DNA from: DASSBQ01 sp035250505 | Lineage (GTDB): Bacteria; Nitrospirota; Nitrospiria; Nitrospirales; Nitrospiraceae | Assembly: GCA_035250505.1 (NCBI GenBank) | Contig: DATFFC010000132.1 | Coordinates: 1-17,919, forward strand | Direction: 5' to 3' | Length of the DNA: 17,919 bases | In this document: positions 12,799 to 17,919 of the stretch, one piece after another | How the letters are laid out: each line of letters starts with the position of its first letter | Numbering within the stretch: the first letter of the stretch is position 1 | Translations under genes and position numbers: made by a program | The notes under the pieces: model-generated | Told to the model about the DNA's origin: nothing | Databases searched by the model: none | Seen by the model: the letters and a program-made list of their open reading frames with translations, nothing else

Positions 12799-13848
12799 CT
12801 ATTCCGTTTTCATCACCTCCCGCAGGAGGCTCGTCGCATAGGCACCGGGAGGAAGCGAAAAGGAGAGCGTCAGCCGGTCCTGGTCGAGGCGCCAGGCGAG
12901 ATCCTTCGGCTGTATGCGAAGGGCGCGTCGCTCGCCGCGAAATCCGCAGTCGCTTGCCGCTTCGATCAAACCTTCGGGTGTCGTTCCCGCTTCTTCCGCC
13001 GCCGCTCGCTCCATCTCGCCCGGCTCACCGGATGCCCAGGGCGCCCGTGAGCCGAACAGAACTCCCGTCGGACTAATCTCGAACCGATCGACCCGAGGTT
13101 GCTCGGCCGTGGCGTCGGTCACCGGGAAACAGGCCCCATTCTCATGCTTCATCGCCCAGTCTCCGATGAGCAGATGATCGATCCGATCGATGCGTCGCGC
13201 CAGCAGCCTGTTAAAGAGATGGGACTGGTAGGCACTCACGTACCACTGTCGCTTTGCGCGGCTCATGCGTGCCCGGCGCTCCGGGTCGACCAGTAATTGC
13301 GCACCGATTCGATAATTCAGACCGTCCCGTCCCTGCCGCTGCCGGCCGAAGTAATTGGGAACCCCGCGGCGCTCGAGCACGGTCAAGGCCGCCCGGACAT
13401 GGGGCTCGGCATCCTGAACGACACTCCGCACGATGATGGAAAAGCGATTGCCTGCATGGTGCCCTTTTCGAAGCCGATTCCTGTGATAGCCGAGAATCTC
13501 GACGGCCGTCAGTCGGTCATCCAACCGGATGCGCTCCAGCTTGGCCGGTGTGATGCCTTGAATGGAGACCAACTGACTCGTGACCGCCTGTGCATCCTTG
13601 AGTCCTGCCACCCCGATACACTTGGTCTTCACGCCCAGCACGGATGAAAGCCGCGCCACGAGATCGGGCGTGGAAAGGTTGCGTTTGGTGATCCGCACAT
13701 ACAGATGTTCTCCTTCACCGCGAGGAAGGTAGAGCGGACATTCGTCCACGCGAAAGTCTTCCGGGGCGTCCTTGATTCGGCCCCCGACACCGGGAATGCC
13801 GGCGGTCAAGAATGGCAGTATTTCTGTGGGTGCAGTCGAAGAAACCAT
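12799..13848 (-). CDS. truD: tRNA pseudouridine(13) synthase TruD
   Basis: TruD converts U13 of some tRNAs to pseudouridine. The 349-residue protein shows the family signatures: IKDAPEDFRVDE at 25-36, the catalytic-aspartate motif GLKDAQAVTSQ (Asp85), GNRFSIIVR near 133-141, GVPNYFGRQRQGRDG at 162-176, and SAYQSHLFNRLLARR in the TruD insertion domain region, with a late FSLPPGAYATSLLRE. Length matches the family (about 340-360). The start at 13848 has no clear alternative nearby. It is the first gene of a minus-strand unit that continues into the two arginine-related genes, an unusual companion for a tRNA-modifying enzyme. The 120 bases upstream are shared with a divergent EF-hand gene. Confidence 0.94.
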   Translation of the reverse strand: MVSSTAPTEILPFLTAGIPGVGGRIKDAPEDFRVDECPLYLPRGEGEHLYVRITKRNLSTPDLVARLSSVLGVKTKCIGVAGLKDAQAVTSQLVSIQGITPAKLERIRLDDRLTAVEILGYHRNRLRKGHHAGNRFSIIVRSVVQDAEPHVRAALTVLERRGVPNYFGRQRQGRDGLNYRIGAQLLVDPERRARMSRAKRQWYVSAYQSHLFNRLLARRIDRIDHLLIGDWAMKHENGACFPVTDATAEQPRVDRFEISPTGVLFGSRAPWASGEPGEMERAAAEEAGTTPEGLIEAASDCGFRGERRALRIQPKDLAWRLDQDRLTLSFSLPPGAYATSLLREVMKTE

Positions 13849-13912
13849 GATCCGCGACGTTTCCGCCTCCCGAAGACCTGTCGGAAGTAAGGGTGGTTAC
13901 ATGGCCCGGCCG

Positions 13913-13921
13913 TGGTATACT
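13913..13921 (+). promoter_or_regulatory. Extended -10 promoter element
   Basis: TGGTATACT fits an extended -10 box (TGn plus TATACT, five of six). There is no strong -35. Transcription would begin near 13928, about 40 bases before the ATG at 13969, and would rule out a start at 13912 for the EF-hand gene. Confidence 0.45.
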
Positions 13922-13968
13922 CTTGTCAACGCCTCATCAGTCGAACCTGTCCACAAAACAGCACCGCC

Positions 13969-14613
13969 ATGGTTCACCGATCTCTCGGCACGGTTTTGAT
14001 TCTGTATTTATCGGCCGCTTCATTGCTGCCGGTGTTTGCCCCTCGTTATGCCGGCGCGGGCCCATACGAGTCCATCGATGTGTTTCGCCAATTTACGCAG
14101 CATATCCGTCGCCAAGCCGATGCCGATAAGCGCGAATTCGCCGTGGCCAGCCGGTGCATGAACTGGCTCTACCGCCGAGAACACCAGAAACCCGCCCCGC
14201 CGGCCGTCCAAGGGATCACCTGGAACGGCGCCCATGCGACATCAGGGTCGTCGTCCCAGGATTGTGAGGCTCGCTATCCCGGCGGTCTCGACGCGGTTCG
14301 CAAGGATTTTCAGCGGACCCAGACTTCGCTGTCCGTCACCTTGACCTTCTATGAATTCGCGCTCGTCGGGGACGGCGATGACAACGGCGTGTATAGTTCA
14401 CGGGAGTTGCAGGATGTTCTGCACGCGCTGGGACTGCCGCCTGAATCCATGCAAGACGCCGTCGGCCATGTCACGGCGTTGAACGGCCGCTTTGATTCCA
14501 TACACAAGAGCCTCTCGCTCGAATCGCTGATGGCCTACATGAGCAAGCTTTATGAACAGGGCTATCGTTTTACCGCCGCCGACAAAGCCAACCTGGATCG
14601 GGTAATGGAATGA
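13969..14613 (+). CDS. Exported EF-hand protein
   Basis: No named family is recognised. The 214-residue protein starts with a basic residue, a hydrophobic core (about 6-24) and APRYAGAG, which looks like a signal peptide cut near residue 30. The mature part is helical. At 135-146 it has a textbook 12-residue EF-hand loop, DGDDNGVYSSRE, with Asp1, Asp3, Asn5, Ser9 and Glu12 in the calcium positions, followed by the helix LQDVLHALG. A second, degenerate helix pair follows but no second full loop, so it binds at most one clear Ca2+. Two cysteines, at 63 and 99, could form a disulfide outside the cytoplasm. The start is set by the promoter at 13913-13921 and by the signal peptide. Its stop overlaps the phosphoesterase start (ATGA). 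Confidence 0.78.
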   Translation: MVHRSLGTVLILYLSAASLLPVFAPRYAGAGPYESIDVFRQFTQHIRRQADADKREFAVASRCMNWLYRREHQKPAPPAVQGITWNGAHATSGSSSQDCEARYPGGLDAVRKDFQRTQTSLSVTLTFYEFALVGDGDDNGVYSSRELQDVLHALGLPPESMQDAVGHVTALNGRFDSIHKSLSLESLMAYMSKLYEQGYRFTAADKANLDRVME

Positions 14614-15440
14614 CCCCTCGGGCTCTCCGGTGGCAGGAACTCGCCAGAATCTGGATCGGCCATTGGCTGAGCCGTCCATTCCACAGAGTCTTTAACCTTA
14701 TCCCTCACGTGCACTTCGGACTGTCGCACCTGCATGTCTCCCACCTCAAATGCGCGCATCCGCTGTTGGCCGGACGCCGGGCTATCCACTTGAGCGACTT
14801 GCACCTGGATCGGTATCTGCCCCGTCACGACGAGGTGGTGCAGACCGCCGCGGCCTTGCGGCCCGATTGGATCTTCATCACAGGTGATTTGATCAATGTG
14901 CGCGATGGATTGCCGCACCTGCTGCGTTTCTTGGCGGAGCTCCGCAAGTCGGCGCCGGTCTTTGTCGTGCTCGGCAATCATGATTACTACAGCGGTGTCC
15001 GCACCGACGAATTTGCCGAGGCGTTCGATCGTCACAAGATCATCCTTCTGATCAACCAGGTCAGTTTCCTGACGGTACCTGGAGGCGAGCTCGCGATCGT
15101 CGGCCTCGATGATCCCTCCCTTCATCGGGCCGATCTCGGCTGCATTCCATCGGCCAAGCCCGACCGCTACACCCTATTGCTGGCCCATGCGCCGAGCATC
15201 CTCGATCAATTGCATCGCGAGCATCACGTCGATCTCGGCCTTTGCGGGCATAGCCATGCGGGGCAATGGCGGATTCCATTCGTTCCGACATTTTGGCTCC
15301 CACCCGGCTGCAACGGACGCCTGGGCGGATTGTACGAAGCCAACGGCCACCGGCTCTATGTCAATCGCGGCCTCGGGTGGTCGGTGTTACCGATGCGGTT
15401 GAACTGCGCGCCCGAGATGCTGCTGATCGAATGGACGTGA
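14610..15440 (+). CDS. YkuE-like metallophosphoesterase
   Basis: A 276-residue calcineurin-type phosphoesterase with all two-metal motifs in order: HLSDLHL (60-66, Asp63 and His65), TGDLIN (91-96), LGNHDYY (121-127), LAHAPSI (191-197) and LCGHSHAGQ (211-219). The GHSHAGQ ending and the overall length resemble the YkuE/LpxH-like group that acts on phosphodiester or pyrophosphate groups at the membrane. The first 45 residues are amphipathic and hydrophobic in places and may bring it to the inner membrane, but no clean membrane span is seen. The substrate is unknown. It shares an ATGA overlap with the exported EF-hand gene, so the two are produced together. It is followed by a long inverted-repeat spacer. 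Confidence 0.9.
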   Translation: MTPRALRWQELARIWIGHWLSRPFHRVFNLIPHVHFGLSHLHVSHLKCAHPLLAGRRAIHLSDLHLDRYLPRHDEVVQTAAALRPDWIFITGDLINVRDGLPHLLRFLAELRKSAPVFVVLGNHDYYSGVRTDEFAEAFDRHKIILLINQVSFLTVPGGELAIVGLDDPSLHRADLGCIPSAKPDRYTLLLAHAPSILDQLHREHHVDLGLCGHSHAGQWRIPFVPTFWLPPGCNGRLGGLYEANGHRLYVNRGLGWSVLPMRLNCAPEMLLIEWT

Positions 15441-15660
15441 GATAGAGCAAATAGCCGATAGCGTATGGCTGATGGCACAGACACAGAAAGAGCTGATGGC
15501 AAATAGCAGATGGCTGATGGCCTATGGCACAAGTGAATTCAATGGCTCTTTGTTCGTACCATACGCTATATGCTATAGCTCTTAGTGACTTCCCTGCTAT
15601 CAGCTATTCGCTATCAGCTATTCGCTATCAGCTATTTGCCATCAGCTATACGCTCCTCTC
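15441..15660. repeat. Large imperfect inverted repeat between convergent genes
   Basis: This 220-base spacer is made of variants of AGCTGATGGC/AATAGC on the left and their complements on the right. The perfect part is AGCTGATGGCAAATAGC at 15491-15507 against GCTATTTGCCATCAGCT at 15631-15647; weaker pairing (GCGTATGG with CCATACGC) surrounds it. Transcripts from either side could fold into a long imperfect hairpin. It separates the stops of the phosphoesterase and the HEAT-repeat gene, so it might serve as a two-way transcription barrier, although no T-run typical of an intrinsic terminator follows. Confidence 0.7.
15596..15637 (+). repeat. 14-base tandem repeat, three units
   Basis: GCTATCAGCTATTC at 15596-15609 and 15610-15623, then GCTATCAGCTATTT at 15624-15637. 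It is the right-hand part of the inverted-repeat spacer. The same word family occurs at the pdxA start (5325-5347). Confidence 0.85.
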
Positions 15661-15662
15661 CC

Positions 15663-16304
15663 CTACGGAATGCGTTCCACTGCCTCGCGCGCCCGGCTCC
15701 TGACGGTTTGGTCCCAATCTTCCACGCTGACCTTCTTCAATTTCTCCTTCGCTTCTGGCGCGCGCAATCGACCTAATCCCAGCGCGGCACAGGATCGAAC
15801 ATAGGCATGGTCGTCTTCCAAGGCATTCATGAGGAGCCGGACGGCCGACTGATCGCCGATAACGCCCAGATGACTGGCCGCCATCCCTCTGATCCGATGT
15901 TGTTTGTCGTCCAATGCCCGCGTCAGGATCGTCGTGAACAATTCCTGCAAGTCCAGCCGGATCTCATCGAGCCCTTCTGCACGATATTGGTTCACCTCGA
16001 TCAACGCAAAGGCAATATCCAAGCGCTTCTCTTGCGTGGTGGCTCTGGAAAACGCCCGGATGAGGCGTGCGCGTTCTTCTCGTCGCCACCGACGCCGTCG
16101 GACCGCACGAATGACGGTCCAGACGATGACGGCTGCAGTGATGACGAGCACCGCCAGCGGCACGGCTTGATCAATGATGTAATCCTGAGTGTCGAACGAG
16201 AGGCGCTTCCATATCCAGACACCGGCGACGACGGTCGCCACCAACAGCAACGCCGCCGTAAGGTTGACCTGCCCTCGTTCCCGGTTCGGATCCTGCTCCG
16301 GCAT
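15663..16304 (-). CDS. Membrane-anchored HEAT-repeat protein
   Basis: A 213-residue protein with two hydrophobic spans (about 14-32 and 48-68), then a very basic stretch RRRRWRREERAR that should lie in the cytoplasm, a helical segment, and a C-terminal HEAT/PBS-lyase-like solenoid. Repeats are visible as DKQHRIRGMAASHLGVIGD with AVRLLMNALED (about 133-164) and AYVRSCAALGLGRL with APEAKEKLKKV (167-192), plus a partial third. HEAT solenoids bind other proteins or nucleic acids; there is no enzyme motif, so a scaffold role is the most one can say. The stop is at the edge of the repeat spacer. The start lies about 107 bases from the preferred MarR start on the other strand, leaving space for divergent promoters. 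Confidence 0.8.
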   Translation of the reverse strand: MPEQDPNRERGQVNLTAALLLVATVVAGVWIWKRLSFDTQDYIIDQAVPLAVLVITAAVIVWTVIRAVRRRRWRREERARLIRAFSRATTQEKRLDIAFALIEVNQYRAEGLDEIRLDLQELFTTILTRALDDKQHRIRGMAASHLGVIGDQSAVRLLMNALEDDHAYVRSCAALGLGRLRAPEAKEKLKKVSVEDWDQTVRSRAREAVERIP

Positions 16305-16411
16305 ACGACTGCATGATAGGAGTCCTTCCGCGTTTCCGTCAACGCAACCCAGCTACCGTTGCGCATGTATCCGACCTATCCGCGCGAGCCGCCTTGCGTC
16401 TTGACAGGCGG

Positions 16412-16897
16412 ATGATCCGGCGACTAGGCTGCGCGCTCGACGTGGAACTTCCGGACCTCAAAGATGACCCGATCCTCAAGGTGCTGCGCCCGCTCGTCGA
16501 GGCATATCTCGCGTTCAGCCGCACGGATAGCCGGCATATCCGCTTGCTCAGGCTGACCCCGTCCCAATTCGATGTCATCGCCACATTGGGCGACACGAAA
16601 GGGATGACCTGCGCGGAGCTTTCCGCCGCGACGCTGGTGACCAAAGGGACGCTGACCGGTGTGCTCGACCGCTTGGTCGACAAAGGACTGATTCGGCGCG
16701 AATCGGTTACCGGAGACCGTCGAAGCATTCGAGTGAACCTGACCGATAAAGGCAATCGAGTCTTTCGCAAAACGTTCGCGGCCCATGTCGGGTTTATCCG
16801 GCCGTTTTTCGAGCGCGCGCTGACGGAGAAAGACGCGGACCACTTGCGCGACCTGCTCGTGCGGATTCGGGACAGTTTCGAGCAGCCGCCCGCATGA
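16412..16897 (+). CDS. MarR-family transcriptional regulator
   Basis: A winged-helix DNA-binding regulator. From the ATG at 16412 the protein is 161 residues: an N-terminal dimerisation helix (ILKVLRPLVEAYLAFSR), LTPSQFDVIATLG at 48-60, CAELSAATLVTKGTLTGVLDRLVDKGLI as the helix-turn-helix (67-94), the wing RESVTGDRRSIRVNLTDKG (96-114), then two C-terminal dimer helices. A longer in-frame start at 16313 would leave only eight bases to the divergent HEAT gene and encodes an arginine-rich extension, so I reject it. GGCGG lies just before the chosen ATG. A GTG at 16442 with TTGACA at 16401 is another possible start. The stop overlaps the downstream hydrolase as ATGA, so it probably controls that gene and itself; ligand unknown. 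Confidence 0.85.
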   Translation: MIRRLGCALDVELPDLKDDPILKVLRPLVEAYLAFSRTDSRHIRLLRLTPSQFDVIATLGDTKGMTCAELSAATLVTKGTLTGVLDRLVDKGLIRRESVTGDRRSIRVNLTDKGNRVFRKTFAAHVGFIRPFFERALTEKDADHLRDLLVRIRDSFEQPPA

Positions 16898-17655
16898 TCT
16901 CTCTCACGATTTTGGGCTCGGGGACGAATGTCCATCCGACCCGCGCCGCCGCCGGGTATCTGGTCGAGACCGATCAGATGCTGCTGCTCGATTTCGGGCC
17001 CCGTACCCTCATGAACCTCATCAAGAGCGGGGCGGATCGCCATCGGATTTCCCATATTCTGTTTTCGCATTTTCATGCAGACCATTTTTCTGATTTCATC
17101 ACGTTCTTCTTTGACGCAATCATCCACTGCAAATTCGAGGGCGGGAGCCGGCCGCCGCTCACGCTGATCGGCCCGCGGGGAACGAAACGCCTGTTGAGCA
17201 CGATTTTCAGCACCTTCCCGAGCTTCGACGGGGCGCCCTTTCCCGTCATCATTAAAGAGATCGCCGATCGCAGCATCGCGATCGGCCGGACCAAGATCAC
17301 CGCCCGCACGATGACTCACGTACCGGACCTGCATTGCCTCGGCTATCGGATCGAGTACCGCGGCAAGGCGGTCGCCTACTCCGGCGATACGCAACTCTGC
17401 GATAATCTCGTGCGTCTCTGCAGCGAAGTCGATTTGGCGGTGCTGGATTGTTCATTTCCCGCGAACAGGCCCGGGCCGGCACATCTCCATGCCGGTCAAT
17501 GCGGACAGGCGGCACGAGACGCCGGGGTGTCGCGGCTGGTGCTGTCGCATTTTTATCCGATTGCGGAACGCTATGACGTGCGGGAACAGGCCGGAGAGTC
17601 GTTTTCGGGAAAGATTCGGACGGCGCGGGACTTGGCGCGCTTCAAAATTGGCTAG
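16894..17655 (+). CDS. Metallo-beta-lactamase-fold hydrolase, RNase Z-like
   Basis: A 253-residue protein with the MBL start TILGSGTNVHPTRAAAGYLVE, LLLDFGPRT, then the metal site SHFHADHFSD (His59, His61, Asp63, His64), MTHVPDLHCLGYRIE with a further His, AYSGDTQLCDNL with the bridging Asp, and LSHFYP with the last His. The order and spacing resemble RNase Z/ElaC and related phosphodiesterases, but I see no long flexible arm of the tRNA-processing enzyme, so a small-molecule or nucleotide hydrolase is just as likely. Pairing with a MarR regulator also fits a detoxifying or catabolic enzyme better than tRNA maturation. The start is set by the ATGA overlap with the MarR stop. Possible last gene of its unit; no clear terminator follows. 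Confidence 0.85.
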   Translation: MISLTILGSGTNVHPTRAAAGYLVETDQMLLLDFGPRTLMNLIKSGADRHRISHILFSHFHADHFSDFITFFFDAIIHCKFEGGSRPPLTLIGPRGTKRLLSTIFSTFPSFDGAPFPVIIKEIADRSIAIGRTKITARTMTHVPDLHCLGYRIEYRGKAVAYSGDTQLCDNLVRLCSEVDLAVLDCSFPANRPGPAHLHAGQCGQAARDAGVSRLVLSHFYPIAERYDVREQAGESFSGKIRTARDLARFKIG

Positions 17656-17919
17656 ACTATCTCAAAACAGTCGGTTGAATTCATGGTGGTAGCCGGTTCC
17701 CGGAGAACGTGGTCATCAGGGCGGGACAGTGGCGGAGCGTTATCAGGGCGGCGTGGCCTCACCGCTCAGTGGAAGCGACCGCGTCCTGGTGGCACCTGCT
17801 GTCCGACGCTGCGGTCAGCGCAGCGAGGGCAGCAGCAAGGCGCACGGCGCGATGAATAAAGAGCGCCACGCTTGTGCGCGCCGGCGAGACGGTGAGCCGG
17901 CCGTATCTTCGTGCCAAGC
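17656..17919. other. GC-rich tail of the window, nothing identified
   Basis: No frame here has a supported start or a recognisable product. Several frames stay open because the DNA is GC-rich; one on the plus strand runs from about 17695 to the window edge, and an ATG at 17852 in that frame could begin a gene continuing outside. Two similar words (ATCAGGGCGGG near 17715 and ATCAGGGCGGC near 17741) and a GCCGGC...GCCGGC hairpin near 17880 are visible. A structured RNA or a decayed element is possible but unproven. Confidence 0.4.

Noticed and set aside
15596..15637. Possible CRISPR array
   Set aside because: Units are 14 bases and directly tandem without spacers, and no cas genes are present.
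16313..16411. Longer MarR start at 16313
   Set aside because: It would leave only eight bases to the divergent HEAT-repeat gene and adds an Arg-rich segment outside the MarR fold.
16339..17394. A 351-codon minus-strand frame
   Set aside because: Antisense to both MarR and MBL genes, which have clear motifs and an ATGA overlap; the antisense peptide has no recognisable domain.

Overview
The window looks like a piece of chromosome from a GC-rich Gram-negative bacterium. I think a Nitrospira-like member of Nitrospirota is most likely, because a pdxA-rsmA cluster, split arginine-dihydrolase and LOR/SDH genes, LarB/LarC proteins and very repeat-rich intergenic DNA occur together. That placement rests on recalled protein similarity, not on a search. 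There is no rRNA, tRNA or CRISPR array that I can see.

Region 1 (1-2941) is accessory and decayed. Four short reading frames with operon-like spacing (1118-2408) sit between several degenerate repeat modules. The first is the C-terminal end of a type III-like DNA methyltransferase. Next come an intact DUF6883-type gene and an intact DUF4926-type gene. Last is a short, frameshifted start of an unrecognised protein. The repeats face each other across this block. The best copies contain a ~95-98 bp MITE-like palindrome with 13-bp terminal inverted repeats and an internal hairpin.

Region 2 (2942-7594, minus strand) reads larC, a CaCA-type cation exchanger, pdxA, a small coiled hypothetical, then rsmA. 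Two kinds of low-complexity repeat surround pdxA, and one of them supplies its start codon and first codons.

Region 3 (7677-10655) holds a secreted or anchored hypothetical, the overlapping gpsA-larB pair, and a small zinc-ribbon membrane protein.

Region 4 (10720-13848, minus) is truD, then a TIGR00300 LOR/SDH-type protein, then an arginine dihydrolase-type GME enzyme. The last two overlap by four bases. In cyanobacteria these two activities are fused in one protein (AgrE/ArgZ). Here they are separate genes, which suggests an arginine to ornithine (and perhaps proline) plus ammonia route.

Region 5 (13913-17655) has an exported EF-hand protein overlapping a YkuE-like metallophosphoesterase, a large inverted-repeat spacer, a membrane-anchored HEAT-repeat protein, and a divergent MarR regulator overlapping a metallo-beta-lactamase-fold hydrolase. 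The last 264 bases hold no gene I can identify.

Four gene pairs share the same four-base ATGA stop/start overlap (gpsA/larB, LOR/SDH/arginine dihydrolase, EF-hand/phosphoesterase, MarR/MBL). This decides several start codons and marks these pairs as translationally coupled.
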